A stretch of DNA of 64,000 nt from Ignavibacteriales bacterium (GTDB lineage: Bacteria; Bacteroidota; Ignavibacteria; Ignavibacteriales; Melioribacteraceae): positions 248,001-312,000 of the forward strand of contig JAPLFF010000007.1 in NCBI GenBank assembly GCA_026390775.1, in the 5' to 3' direction. Made by a program: the position numbers and the translations under genes. Shown in pieces: positions 1-8,942 of this stretch. Each line of letters begins with the position of its first letter. Position 1 is the stretch's first letter. The notes beneath the pieces are model-generated. The model saw only the letters and a program-made list of their open reading frames with translations, had not been told where the DNA came from and did no database searches.

Positions 1-525
1 TTGATTTAATGCTCGATTCCATTCGGTTTCAAGTAAAGAATTTCTGAATTCAACTGCTTTATTATAATCGTTAAATTTAATTTCATTAAATCTATATGCA
101 TCATCAACTAGTTTGAAATCATCTTTATTGTTATCAAAATATTTTTTTATTTCGTCATCAGTCGGTTCGATTTTATTCTCATCAACTATTTTCCTAATGA
201 ATAAAGCAGAAGCTAATTCTTTTTTAGTGCGGTCCAACAATGATTTGAACTCTTTATCATTTAATAATCCTTTATTAGCCGCTTCTTGAAATAGAATTTC
301 AGTTTGTATCCAGTTGTTGATATACTCTTCTCTATATATACCTTTATTACGTTCTTCCGATAAAGCAGATTTTACATCATCCTCCGTTAATACGGACTTG
401 TTCACTTTTGCAACATGCTTTGATGGTTTCTCTTCTTTAGAACAACCATACTGAGTGAAAGCAAAAGCAAAAATTATTATAATATAATAATTGTTACTTC
501 TTAAATGCTTTGCTGAGTTCTTCAT
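1..525 (-). CDS. Lipoprotein, probable SurA/PpiC-related chaperone (3' end outside window)
   Basis: This reading frame is open from an ATG at 525 to the window edge (175 codons seen, no stop). The N-terminus is a short basic stretch, a run of Tyr/Ile/Phe/Ala and then TQYGC followed by SKEE, which reads as a signal peptide with lipobox and lipid-carrying Cys at residue 28. The remainder is charged and helical, resembling the N-terminal region of SurA/PrsA-type periplasmic chaperones. It overlaps the 3' end of the upstream parvulin lipoprotein gene by 32 bp, so the two are translationally linked and probably work together in outer-membrane protein folding. The catalytic part, if any, lies outside the window, so the family call is inference from shape and neighbour. 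Confidence 0.7.
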   Translation of the reverse strand, partial: MKNSAKHLRSNNYYIIIIFAFAFTQYGCSKEEKPSKHVAKVNKSVLTEDDVKSALSEERNKGIYREEYINNWIQTEILFQEAANKGLLNDKEFKSLLDRTKKELASALFIRKIVDENKIEPTDDEIKKYFDNNKDDFKLVDDAYRFNEIKFNDYNKAVEFRNSLLETEWNRALNQ

Positions 526-2476
526 AATAGAGTTTTGGTTTATAAATATTTTTCAGTTTATTCAAATACTCATCTTCAAGACGTTTGCTTTCGCTTTCCT
601 GTAATTGACTGCTTGCTTCTGCTTTTGCTTCATCAAAAGTTTTTAAGCGGGCTGAATCGCGTTTAATTAGTTTTACAATTGACCAACCTTTTTCAAAATG
701 GAAAGGTTTGGAAATATCACCTATGTTCTTCAATTCGTTTGATTGTTTTGATAATTCATTGGAATCAATATCTACTAAACCATGATAACCGGGAGTATTA
801 TCATATCCGGTTCTTTGATTGTACTTTGCAAACAAAGTATCATAGTTAGTACTTGATGTTACAAGTGAATAACACTTGTTCATCAAAGAATCTGATTGAC
901 AGAAGATCTCTTTGAACTCAACTCGATTTTTCCATTTATAGTTTTGTTTATTCTGTTCCCAAAAAGAATAAGCTTTTGCACTGTCAACAGAAATTTTAGA
1001 CCATACTTCCTCTTCAAGAATTTGGAATAAATAAATTCCTTTTTCGTATTCGTCAATCAGTTTTGCAAATTCGGGATTCTCATTATCGTATATCAAAGCT
1101 TTTTCTTTGATTGATACGTCTCTGGAATATATTTTTAACGATTCTTCAAGTACCGATGAATTTATAACCATATTTAAGCTGATACCATGTTTGATCATAT
1201 AAGCGAACAAACTATCGCATGGATAAGATTTATTATTGATTTTAAATAGTTCTTGGCTTCCAACTACTTTTTGCAGTTTACTTTTCCAGTAACTCTCTGC
1301 GATTTTTGTTGTATCGCTGTTAGCCATTATCTTGGCAAATGTTTCTCTATTTATGGAATACTTCAATTCCACTTTTAATTTTTCAGTTAATTGTTCATAA
1401 TCTGTTTTATAACGCATCCGGTCGTAAATCTCTTTAAGCTCTTCTTTCTCTTGATCGTAGGTGGGATATGGTGATTCATCAGCTAATCTTATTAAGTGAT
1501 AACCATATTGCGTTTTAACAATTGGAGAAATTTCACCTTTCTTTAGTTTGAAAGCAGCTTCTTCAAATTCTTTTACAGTACGTCTACGTGAAATTGATCC
1601 TATAGAACCTCTCTGCACAGCGCTTCCTTTATCTTGAGAATATTTACGCGCCATTTCACCAAAGTCAGCACCACCTTTAATTTTCTGCTCTATATCTTGA
1701 ATTGTTTTGAATGCATTGGCAGTATCCGCTTTGCCTGTTGAATCGGCAAAAGTAATTAGGATATGTTCTAATGTAAGTGATGGTCTGCGTGGATGTTTTT
1801 CTGTTATCTTTATTATATGAAACCCTGAACCGGAAAAGACTAATTCAGGATAAATTTTTCCTAGTTCGGTCCCGTAAACAGCATCTTCAATTGCAATATT
1901 ATTTACTAAACCGGCAGTAAAATAGTAAACATCTCCACCATTATTTTTTGAATAGGTATCTTTGGAATATTGTTTAGCCAGCGTTGCAAAATCTTCTCCG
2001 TTTTGAATACGCTTTATTAGCTCATTACCCAGTTCTTTCACTTTATCAACATTCATAGTTGAATCCGGTGTTAGAAAAATATGACTCGCTCTATATTCCG
2101 TTTTTCTTTTTTCATAAAGCTTATGCATATTTGGTTCATATAATTTATCGCTTAAATATAAAGTAGAACCAATGTTTATCTTATAATCACGTAATTCTTT
2201 TTGCATATCTGAGTCTTTAGTATAACCCCGGACTTCTGCATCACGTAATTTCAATTTATAGTTAAGATAGAGATCGAGAAATTTTTGATAAGAACTCAAC
2301 GAATCTGTTTTAGCTTTTTCAAATCCGCCGGAATTTCTTTCATAAGCTTTTTCAAAATCATCTAAATAAATTTTGTAATTGCCGTATTCTGCAACAACTA
2401 TCCCTTGGTTTTGGGATGAGCATGAGATGAAAATAAATAATGGCAAAATGAGTAAGAGTAATTTCGTTCTATGCAT
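494..2476 (-). CDS. Parvulin-type peptidyl-prolyl isomerase lipoprotein with two PpiC domains
   Basis: A 660-residue exported foldase. The signal peptide ends in FISC, placing the lipid-modified Cys at residue 19. Two parvulin (PpiC rotamase) modules follow in tandem, at about residues 128-226 (starting YRASHIFLTPD and ending GFHIIKITE) and 235-333 (LTLEHILITFAD to GYHLIRLADE), after a SurA-like helical N-domain. A long C-terminal region (about 340-660) is helical and carries a possible weak third module ending in GWSIVKLIKRD. Start: ATG with a GGAGGTTTCC ribosome-binding site upstream. Role expected from the family: periplasmic or outer-membrane-anchored chaperone for beta-barrel proteins. 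A second lipoprotein gene overlaps its 3' end. Confidence 0.85.
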   Translation of the reverse strand: MHRTKLLLLILPLFIFISCSSQNQGIVVAEYGNYKIYLDDFEKAYERNSGGFEKAKTDSLSSYQKFLDLYLNYKLKLRDAEVRGYTKDSDMQKELRDYKINIGSTLYLSDKLYEPNMHKLYEKRKTEYRASHIFLTPDSTMNVDKVKELGNELIKRIQNGEDFATLAKQYSKDTYSKNNGGDVYYFTAGLVNNIAIEDAVYGTELGKIYPELVFSGSGFHIIKITEKHPRRPSLTLEHILITFADSTGKADTANAFKTIQDIEQKIKGGADFGEMARKYSQDKGSAVQRGSIGSISRRRTVKEFEEAAFKLKKGEISPIVKTQYGYHLIRLADESPYPTYDQEKEELKEIYDRMRYKTDYEQLTEKLKVELKYSINRETFAKIMANSDTTKIAESYWKSKLQKVVGSQELFKINNKSYPCDSLFAYMIKHGISLNMVINSSVLEESLKIYSRDVSIKEKALIYDNENPEFAKLIDEYEKGIYLFQILEEEVWSKISVDSAKAYSFWEQNKQNYKWKNRVEFKEIFCQSDSLMNKCYSLVTSSTNYDTLFAKYNQRTGYDNTPGYHGLVDIDSNELSKQSNELKNIGDISKPFHFEKGWSIVKLIKRDSARLKTFDEAKAEASSQLQESESKRLEDEYLNKLKNIYKPKLYYEELSKAFKK

Positions 2477-2511
2477 TCGGAAACCTCCATTAGTGTAAAT
2501 TTTAGTTTGCT

Positions 2512-2540
2512 ATTTTACCCATTGAGGGTTAGAAAATCAA
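2512..2540 (-). promoter_or_regulatory. Candidate promoter for the parvulin lipoprotein operon
   Basis: Read on the minus strand: TTGATT at 2540-2535, a 17-bp spacer, then TAAAAT at 2517-2512. It lies in the 90-bp gap between the methyltransferase stop and the lipoprotein ATG, giving a short leader of about 30 nt. Sequence match only. Confidence 0.45.
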
Positions 2541-2566
2541 GGAATGAAGCGGTTGTTCTTTAAGTG

Positions 2567-3550
2567 CTAATGCTTCTTTCGTTGAGTTTTTATACTAATT
2601 GGTGCGGTATTGCGTTCCCAGAAAACACCAAATTTATATCCTTGAATTGTTTTATTTTTTTCTGCTTCTTCGAGTCGTTTTTCAGCGATACATGCAAAAA
2701 ATCTGTCTAATTCGATACCAACAAATTTGCGGTCTAACTTCTTGGCAACAACAGATGAAGTTCCCGAGCCAAGGAAAGGATCAAAAACCAAATCGCCTTT
2801 GTTGGATCCGGCGAGAATTAATTTAGCAATCAGCTTCTCCGGCTTTTGAGTAGGATGAGGAGTGTTCTCGCTCATAGACCAAAACGGAACTGAAATATCA
2901 TTCCAAATATTAGAAGGAAAAGTTAAACGGTAATCGCCATTCTTCAGTGAACTCCAATCTTTCGGTTTCCCATTTGAATCACGATACGGGGCAAGAACTC
3001 TTCTGTTCAATTTAACAGTATCAGTATTAAATGTATATTTATTTGAGTTAGTGCAGAACCAAATATCTTCCGAATTATTCTTCCAATTTTTTTGAGCTCC
3101 CCTCCCTTTTTCTCTTTCCCATGTAATTCGATTTCTAACAATAAAATATTTTTCGAGAACAAGAGGAATGGAAATCGAAGTATGCCAATCACCGCAAAAA
3201 TAAATTGAAGAAGTTGGTTTCAATATTCGTTTTAGTTTTGATACAAAACTTTCTATCCATTCAGCATATTCAAGAACAGATTTTTCTTTGAAAGAATTTG
3301 AATTAAAAACTTTAGTAAGATTATACGGCGGATCAATAATAATCAAGTCAACAAATCTTTCCGGTAAAAAATCTAAAATATCAGATAAGTTTTGGTTGAT
3401 AGTCTTATTAATAATTTCTGTTAAAGAAGTTTGGTCATTCAGTTTTATTAAACGTTTAGAATATTTCGCAATTTCGCTTTTACTAAGAGTAATTGTTTTG
3501 TTGCGTGGTGATTTGGGTTTATTCAATTTGTTTAGTTTTCTTATAGCCAT
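2567..3550 (-). CDS. Solitary DNA methyltransferase, beta class (N6-adenine or N4-cytosine)
   Basis: A 327-residue site-specific DNA methylase. The catalytic motif IV reads DPPYNL at residues 73-78. The AdoMet-binding motif I is C-terminal (FDPFLGSGTSSV, followed by KFVGIE). The order IV, target-recognition region, motif I defines the beta class, and DPPY is typical of amino-methyltransferases acting on adenine N6 or cytosine N4. No restriction endonuclease or specificity subunit is visible on either side, so it is an orphan methylase, perhaps epigenetic rather than defensive. The annotated ATG (3550-3548) lies inside one arm of a palindromic element that fills the gap to metG, so the N-terminus (basic, Lys/Asn/Ser-rich, about 60 residues) may be partly acquired. 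Recognition site cannot be told from sequence. Confidence 0.85.
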   Translation of the reverse strand: MAIRKLNKLNKPKSPRNKTITLSKSEIAKYSKRLIKLNDQTSLTEIINKTINQNLSDILDFLPERFVDLIIIDPPYNLTKVFNSNSFKEKSVLEYAEWIESFVSKLKRILKPTSSIYFCGDWHTSISIPLVLEKYFIVRNRITWEREKGRGAQKNWKNNSEDIWFCTNSNKYTFNTDTVKLNRRVLAPYRDSNGKPKDWSSLKNGDYRLTFPSNIWNDISVPFWSMSENTPHPTQKPEKLIAKLILAGSNKGDLVFDPFLGSGTSSVVAKKLDRKFVGIELDRFFACIAEKRLEEAEKNKTIQGYKFGVFWERNTAPISIKTQRKKH

Positions 3551-3601
3551 GAGCTTTAGCTCGTGGTTTTTTTTAATCCCCGATCTGAAGATCGGGGCTA
3601 T
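3543..3601. repeat. Compound REP-like palindromic element
   Basis: Two hairpins lie between outer arms ATAGCC (3543-3548) and GGCTAT (3596-3601). Hairpin one: CCATGAGC (3547-3554), loop TTTA, GCTCGTGG (3559-3566). Then a run of eight T. Hairpin two: CCCCGATC (3578-3585), loop TGAA, GATCGGGG (3590-3597). It starts 2 bp from the metG stop and includes the ATG of the methyltransferase. On the transcribed (minus) strand no U-run follows hairpin two, so it is a poor intrinsic terminator. The nested symmetry resembles REP/MITE-type dispersed elements; copy number cannot be judged from one window. Confidence 0.7.
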
Positions 3602-3603
3602 AA

Positions 3604-5658
3604 TTATTTTACTGTTTTGCCGAGCTCAATTGTTTCGTCTATTTCAATGATCTTTACTTTTCCTTCTTCCGGAGTATCAACAGCTAAGATCATTCCTTGA
3701 GATTCAATTCCAAATAATTTTGCCGCTTTAAGATTAGCAACAATTAAAACTTTCTTTCCAATAAGCTCTTCCGGTTTATAACTTTTCGCAATTCCGGCAA
3801 CTAATTGACGCTGTTCACCACCTAAATCAATTTGAAGCTTAAGAAGTTTATCACTCTTCTTCACACTTTCAGCAGCAATAATTTTTGCAACCTTTAACTT
3901 TATCCGCTTGAATTCATCAATTGTTATTTCTTCTATTGATTCTATTGGCTTATCTGCCATTGGTTCGAGTTTATTAATTTGTTCTTCTATCACTTTATCT
4001 TCAATTTTTGTGAATAAAATTTCTGCTTCATTAAGTTTTTGTCCCGCTTGTAAAATTGAGTTTCCGGATTTTGACCACTCAGTCGGTCTCGCATTCAACA
4101 TTTTTAAAATTTTAACACTAGTATTAGGAATTACCGGTTCAAAAATTACTCCAAGAGTGTAAATTGTGTTCAAGCAAATATTGATTGTGGTTGCGCATTG
4201 CTCTTTATTTTTCTTTGAAGTTACCCAAGGTTCTGAGTCATTAAAATATTTGTTCCCGGCACGTGCGAGGTTCATCATTTCGAAGACTGCATCTCTAATT
4301 TTATAACGCTCAATTAAATCTGCAATCTTTTGAGGTTGAGATGTTAAATAATCAAGCATCTCTTCATCAATTTTCTGCAGCTTACTTCTTTCCGGAACTT
4401 TACCATCAAAATGTTTGTGTGCAAAAGTAAATGTTCTGTTTACAAAGTTTCCCAGTATATCAGCAAGTTCACTGTTAGTACGCGATTGGAATTCCTTCCA
4501 GAAGAAGTCCGTGTCCTTATTCTCCGGTAAGTTTGCAGCAAGTGTGTAACGCAGAAGATCCGCTGGAAATAACTGAAGGAATTCTTCAAGATCAATTCCC
4601 CATCCGCGGCTTTTAGAAAATTTCTTCCCTTCAAAATTTAAAAATTCATTTGCAGGAACATTCTGAGGCAGAATAAATTTATCTTTGTTAGCATCGTTCC
4701 ACGCCATAAGTATTGCCGGAAAAATAATTGTGTGAAAAACAACATTATCCTTACCGATGAAAGCAATGTATTTTGTTTTTTCTCCCTGCCAATATTCTTT
4801 CCACAAATTCGGTTCGCTACGCTGATGCGATAATTCTTTTGTAGCTGAGATATAACCAAGAACTGCTTCAAACCAAACATAAAGAACTTTGTTTTCCACT
4901 CCGTCCAGCGGAACTTTAACGCCCCAGTCAAGATCGCGGGTAATTGCGCGGTCTTTCAAACCATCGTTGAACCATCCTCTGCAATAATTAAGAACATTAT
5001 CTTTCCAACCATATTTTTCATTCATCTCATCAATATATTTTTTTAACCGATCTTGATATTTTCCTAAAGGGAAATAATAGTGAGACGTTTCCTTCAATAC
5101 AGGAGTTTGTCCGCTGATCTTACTCTTTGGATTTTTCAATTCGGAAGGATCATAAAGCGAACCGCATTTCTCACATTCATCACTTCGGGCTTCTTCATTT
5201 CCGCATCGTGGACAAGTTCCTTCTACATAACGATCCGGTAAAAACATTTTTACTTTCTCATCGTAGAATTGCATCGTTTTCTTTTCTACAAGAATTCCTT
5301 GATCATAGAATGACTTGAAAAAAGATTGCGCTGTTTCGTGATGGATTGGTAAACTCGTTCGTGAATAGATGTCGAAGCTCATTCCAAATTTTTCAAAAGC
5401 GGATTTGTTTGCATTATGGAATCGGTCTATAACTTCTTTTGGTGAGATCTTTTCTTTATCGGCAGTAATTGTAATTGGCACACCGTGTTCATCTGAACCG
5501 CAGATGTAAAGGATATCATCGCCGTTCAATCTTTTGTAGCGGACATAAATATCAGCCGGCAGATATGCACCGCTTAAGTGTCCGAGATGAATATTTCCAT
5601 TTGCATATGGGAGCGCTGAAGTAACTAAAACTTTTTCTTTAGCCAAGATATAACTCAA
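3604..5658 (-). CDS. metG: Methionyl-tRNA synthetase with C-terminal tRNA-binding domain
   Basis: Class I aminoacyl-tRNA synthetase charging tRNA-Met, 684 residues. Visible signatures are the HIGH-type motif HLGH in the first 30 residues, four zinc-ligand cysteines arranged as CPRCG and CEKCG in the CP insertion, the KMSKS-type motif KFSKS, and an OB-fold EMAP-II/Trbp111-like dimerisation and tRNA-binding domain over roughly the last 110 residues (from DEFKRIKLKVAKI). This is the long bacterial MetRS form. No in-frame ATG exists before the conserved start; either TTG at 5658 or a second TTG four codons on (before AKEKVLVTS) must serve as start. A stop codon lies a few codons upstream, so no longer N-terminus is possible. 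Confidence 0.95.
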   Translation of the reverse strand: MSYILAKEKVLVTSALPYANGNIHLGHLSGAYLPADIYVRYKRLNGDDILYICGSDEHGVPITITADKEKISPKEVIDRFHNANKSAFEKFGMSFDIYSRTSLPIHHETAQSFFKSFYDQGILVEKKTMQFYDEKVKMFLPDRYVEGTCPRCGNEEARSDECEKCGSLYDPSELKNPKSKISGQTPVLKETSHYYFPLGKYQDRLKKYIDEMNEKYGWKDNVLNYCRGWFNDGLKDRAITRDLDWGVKVPLDGVENKVLYVWFEAVLGYISATKELSHQRSEPNLWKEYWQGEKTKYIAFIGKDNVVFHTIIFPAILMAWNDANKDKFILPQNVPANEFLNFEGKKFSKSRGWGIDLEEFLQLFPADLLRYTLAANLPENKDTDFFWKEFQSRTNSELADILGNFVNRTFTFAHKHFDGKVPERSKLQKIDEEMLDYLTSQPQKIADLIERYKIRDAVFEMMNLARAGNKYFNDSEPWVTSKKNKEQCATTINICLNTIYTLGVIFEPVIPNTSVKILKMLNARPTEWSKSGNSILQAGQKLNEAEILFTKIEDKVIEEQINKLEPMADKPIESIEEITIDEFKRIKLKVAKIIAAESVKKSDKLLKLQIDLGGEQRQLVAGIAKSYKPEELIGKKVLIVANLKAAKLFGIESQGMILAVDTPEEGKVKIIEIDETIELGKTVK

Positions 5659-5723
5659 TATTGTGGTTTATTTGCGGGTAAATATAAGAAAAATAAGAGA
5701 AAGGATTGAGCAGAATGAAATAT

Positions 5724-5765
5724 TCTTGCTCTCAATCTATAATGAATACAAGACTGAGAGCAAGA
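5724..5765 (-). terminator. Hairpin downstream of the acyl-CoA ligase gene, possible terminator
   Basis: Perfect 11-bp inverted repeat, TCTTGCTCTCA (5724-5734) against TGAGAGCAAGA (5755-5765), with a 20-nt loop. It lies between the stop of the acyl-CoA ligase gene and the metG start. No clean U-tract follows on the minus strand, so it could be a weak terminator, an mRNA-stabilising hairpin or a dispersed palindrome. Confidence 0.4.
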
Positions 5766-5776
5766 TTAAGATATTT

Positions 5777-7600
5777 TTAACCTTCGAGACCCTTGTACAT
5801 ACCCTCAATCAAATCTTTGTAACGCTCTTCAACAAATTTACGTTTTATTTTAAGTGAAGGAGTAAGTTCACCTGTTTCGATCGTAAATGGTTTATCCAAA
5901 ATTGCAAACTTGCGCACGCGTTCAAAGTTGGCAAGTTTTTTCTGGAATTGATCAAGCTCTTTATCAAGCAGTTCATAGATCTGTTTCATCTCCACGAGTT
6001 CATCAATTGACTTGTATTGGATTCTATTTGCATCGGCATATTCTTTAAGAGCATCATAATCCGGTACAATAAGAGCACTCACGAACATTCTGCGATCACC
6101 GATCAAAATAAATTGATCAATGTATTTGCTTGCCAAGAACATATTCTCAATTGGTGTCGGTGCAATATATTTTCCACCGGATGTTTTGAACAAATGTTTC
6201 TTTCTATCAGTAATAATTAAAAAACCTTCGGCATCAAAAACACCGATGTCGCCAGTGTAGAGCCAGCCGTCTTTAATTGTTTCATCTGTTTCTTTTTTGT
6301 TTTTGTAATAACCTTGCATAATGTTAGGACCGAAAGCGAGGATCTCTCCATCCTTTGCAATTTTTATTTCCACGCCCGGCAATGGTTTGCCTACTGTTCC
6401 AAATTTATAATCGTTTACTCTGTTTGCAGCTATTACCGGAGATGACTCGGTTAGACCAAATCCTTCTATAATTAAAATTCCGGCAGATTCAAAAAATAAT
6501 CCTAACTCACGGGCAAGAGCTGCACCGCCCGAAATAAAGAAACGCAATTTTCCGCCTGTTTTTTCTCTCAATTTATGGAAGACAAGCTTATCAGCAAGTT
6601 TATGTTTAAGTGTTAAAAAGATTGGAATTGGATGACCGGATTTTTTTGCAACACAATATTCTTTACCAATTTCAATAGCCCAATTAAATATTTTCTGTTT
6701 TTTCTCCGGTTGTGATTCAACATTGCGTTTTATCTTGCTGTACATTCGTTCAAAGAGACGCGGAACCGCAGTCATTATTGTAGGATGAATATCTTCCATG
6801 TTGCTCGCAATTTTTTCTATGCTTTCTGCGTAAGCTACAGTGGCTCCGCATGAGAATGCAGTATAGTATCCGCCCATTCTTTCAAAGATATGGCAAAGCG
6901 GTAGGAATGAAAGAAATATATCATTCTCGCCGATATCAAGAATTTCATGTGCTGCTTTTATATTGGATACAATATTTTTATGAGTCAGCATTACCCCTTT
7001 AGGTACACCGGTTGTACCTGAAGTATAAATAATTGTGCAAAGCTCATTCTCTTGAGTGAGTTTAGAACTCTCTCTAAAATAATTCGGATGATCTTTACCG
7101 AAGTCCATCCCTTTTGCCTTAACATCCGAGAAACTGAATACATTTTTCTCCGTTCCTTTGTCTTCATTATTCATTACAACTATGAACTTAAGAGTTTTAC
7201 ATTCATTCCTCACCTTCAACACTTTATTCAGCTGAAATTTATTCGATACAACTATTCCAACAGATTCGGAATTGTTGAGACAAAACTCTATAGTTTCCGA
7301 AGTTGAGATTGGATAGAGCGGAACGTCAATACCGCCCAATCCGAGTACCGCCATATCTGCATAAACCCATTCAGGTCGGTTCTCAGCTATAATAGCGACC
7401 TTATCGTTCCGTTTAACACCCAACGTAGCAAGACCTAATGCAAAACTTTCTGTGTCTCTATAAACTTCATCATACTTAATTCCCAACCACTGATCATTAG
7501 CTTTATATTTAAGTACCGGTCTTTCTTTTCCCTTTCCAAAATCCTGAGTAATAATTTGAAACATTTGCGAGATTGTTTTGAAGTCTTTATAGATTGGCAT
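5777..7600 (-). CDS. fadD: Long-chain fatty acid-CoA ligase (AMP-forming)
   Basis: ANL-superfamily adenylating enzyme of 607 residues, activating long-chain fatty acids to acyl-CoA through an acyl-AMP. Motif A3 (P-loop) reads YTSGTTGVPKG at about residues 192-202. Further on are the A5-type FGLTESSPV, the A7-type GWLYTGDIG and the A8-type TDRKKHLFKTSGGKYIAP. Its length and the extended C-domain match the FAA1/LC-FACS type of Bacteroidota rather than short acetyl-CoA synthetases. ATG start with AGGAG ribosome-binding site. It appears monocistronic: a terminator and a promoter candidate lie upstream and a hairpin downstream. The symbol is by function; substrate chain length is inferred from family. 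Confidence 0.88.
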   Translation of the reverse strand: MPIYKDFKTISQMFQIITQDFGKGKERPVLKYKANDQWLGIKYDEVYRDTESFALGLATLGVKRNDKVAIIAENRPEWVYADMAVLGLGGIDVPLYPISTSETIEFCLNNSESVGIVVSNKFQLNKVLKVRNECKTLKFIVVMNNEDKGTEKNVFSFSDVKAKGMDFGKDHPNYFRESSKLTQENELCTIIYTSGTTGVPKGVMLTHKNIVSNIKAAHEILDIGENDIFLSFLPLCHIFERMGGYYTAFSCGATVAYAESIEKIASNMEDIHPTIMTAVPRLFERMYSKIKRNVESQPEKKQKIFNWAIEIGKEYCVAKKSGHPIPIFLTLKHKLADKLVFHKLREKTGGKLRFFISGGAALARELGLFFESAGILIIEGFGLTESSPVIAANRVNDYKFGTVGKPLPGVEIKIAKDGEILAFGPNIMQGYYKNKKETDETIKDGWLYTGDIGVFDAEGFLIITDRKKHLFKTSGGKYIAPTPIENMFLASKYIDQFILIGDRRMFVSALIVPDYDALKEYADANRIQYKSIDELVEMKQIYELLDKELDQFQKKLANFERVRKFAILDKPFTIETGELTPSLKIKRKFVEERYKDLIEGMYKGLEG

Positions 7601-7626
7601 TGATCTCTCCTATTAAGTTGCTGTTC

Positions 7627-7655
7627 AAGATAAGGTGGGGTATGAAAAAATGCAA
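7627..7655 (-). promoter_or_regulatory. Candidate promoter for the acyl-CoA ligase gene
   Basis: TTGCAT (7655-7650), 17-bp spacer, TATCTT (7632-7627) on the minus strand, about 27 bp before the ATG and downstream of the terminator of the preceding operon. Sequence match only. Confidence 0.45.
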
Positions 7656-7680
7656 ATAAAAGGTTGGGGCGATAGATAGA

Positions 7681-7710
7681 AAAAAGGACTGAAGATATTC
7701 AGTCCTTTTT
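7681..7710 (-). terminator. Intrinsic terminator after the ECF sigma operon
   Basis: Near-perfect hairpin: AAAAAGGACTGAA (7681-7693), loop GATA, TTCAGTCCTTTTT (7698-7710). The flanking A and T runs make it functional in both directions. It lies 16 bp after the stop of the last gene of the sigma/anti-sigma operon. Confidence 0.85.
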
Positions 7711-7726
7711 CATTTAAGAAAAGAAT

Positions 7727-8431
7727 TTATTTATCGCTTTCGAGGGAAAGGATGAGGTAATCATTAAAATAGTCGTAATAATCTTTATTACTTTCAAAAA
7801 CTACCTTTTTACCATCAACAATATCTTCAACAAACCACTGGAATGAATGAAAATTATCTGTGTTTAATTTTACTTTTTCACCAATAGTTAATTCAATCTT
7901 CTTTGAATATTCAAAACCAGAAGAATTAGAGTTTATTCGCTTACCTTCTGGAGTGTAATAACTAAAATCTTCAAAAATATTAATAATGTTAACATTCAAA
8001 GTGTAAGTGCTTCCTTTTTTATCAATCGGGATTATTTCCAGCACATACGTAATTTGTGCATCCTGTATTTTTTTAGATTTTAATGCAAGATCCTTTTGGG
8101 CAGTATTATAGATCTGCAGCGGGATTATTATTTTACCTTCATAGATACTCAACTTGAAATTGTTGGGATTAAAAAGTTTTGTAGTTTTAAAACCTAAAGG
8201 ATATTCTGATTTCTTCAACCAAATCTGTTGATCTTTTTTATCCGTTCTTAATAGCTCCAAACCTAAATTCAATTTAGGTTTTACCACATTATTCTCCAGA
8301 GCAGTTTTTTCGAGCTTACCATAAAGACTTTTTACTACTTCTTCAACACTTCTATGTTTTGTTTTCTTTTCAGTCTGTGCAAACAAGAATAGATTTGTTA
8401 GCACTATTAAAAAAATAATTATCTTTTTCAT
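7727..8431 (-). CDS. Exported protein of unknown function, third gene of an ECF sigma operon
   Basis: A 234-residue protein with a clear signal peptide (MKKIIIF, hydrophobic core, cleavage near FAQ-TE) and no lipobox Cys, so it is probably soluble in the periplasm. The mature part is Lys-rich with alternating beta-type segments and no motif I recognise. Its ATG overlaps the anti-sigma stop by 4 bp (ATGA), so the two are translationally coupled. Position suggests a role tied to the envelope signal sensed by the sigma/anti-sigma pair, for example as sensor, effector or target, but that is inference from context only. An intrinsic terminator follows. Confidence 0.75.
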   Translation of the reverse strand: MKKIIIFLIVLTNLFLFAQTEKKTKHRSVEEVVKSLYGKLEKTALENNVVKPKLNLGLELLRTDKKDQQIWLKKSEYPLGFKTTKLFNPNNFKLSIYEGKIIIPLQIYNTAQKDLALKSKKIQDAQITYVLEIIPIDKKGSTYTLNVNIINIFEDFSYYTPEGKRINSNSSGFEYSKKIELTIGEKVKLNTDNFHSFQWFVEDIVDGKKVVFESNKDYYDYFNDYLILSLESDK

Positions 8432-8934
8432 TGTATACTCCCATTATCTAATTTTATTAAATCTGCTTCTGTAAATTTCTCCGTACGCAAGCTCATTACA
8501 TAATGCAGATATTCTTGTTGAGATGTTTGTATGTACTCTTTCTTCCCGGGAGTTAAAGAGTTGGTGTTTGTTATTTGATTCTGAGCAGTTGGAATTTCTT
8601 TTTGAACAAAGACAGTGTCGACCCTGGCTTGGTTCTTAGTAATAAATGTATCTTTTGGATTCTGTAAAACTAAAAAAAATAAAAGAAAAACAGCTGCAGC
8701 AGATGCTGCATAGAATCCAAACTTGTAAAACGACTTTGCTACACTTGGTTTCTGTTTTAACTGATTTATACTTTCAGAGCAATGCGCTTTAGATTTCTCT
8801 TTAAGCAGCAGTAAATCGGCAAATGTATTCCGGCATTCATTGCATTCGGCAAGGTGAAGAAATAATTCTTCCCTGTTTTCTTCTTCAAGTTCCCCATCTA
8901 TAAATAAATTGATTTCATAATCATAGTGTTTCAT
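8428..8934 (-). CDS. Membrane-anchored zinc-finger anti-sigma factor
   Basis: 168 residues with the ZAS anti-sigma layout: an N-terminal cytoplasmic zinc-binding motif H27-x3-C31-x2-C34 (HLAECNEC), one transmembrane segment at about residues 74-91 and a periplasmic tail of about 75 residues. It should hold the ECF sigma factor encoded just upstream at the membrane until an envelope signal arrives. I place the start at the ATG at 8934 because GAGGTG lies properly spaced before it; an in-frame ATG at 8946 overlaps the sigma-factor stop and would add four residues. It overlaps the following gene by 4 bp. No RseB-like or carboxypeptidase-like domain is seen in the periplasmic part. Confidence 0.88.
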   Translation of the reverse strand: MKHYDYEINLFIDGELEEENREELFLHLAECNECRNTFADLLLLKEKSKAHCSESINQLKQKPSVAKSFYKFGFYAASAAAVFLLFFLVLQNPKDTFITKNQARVDTVFVQKEIPTAQNQITNTNSLTPGKKEYIQTSQQEYLHYVMSLRTEKFTEADLIKLDNGSIQ

Positions 8935-8942
8935 TCCGCACC

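Noticed and set aside
3543-3601. Palindrome as intrinsic terminator of metG
   Set aside because: The T-run lies on the wrong side for minus-strand transcription past the second hairpin, and the nested symmetry fits a dispersed element better.
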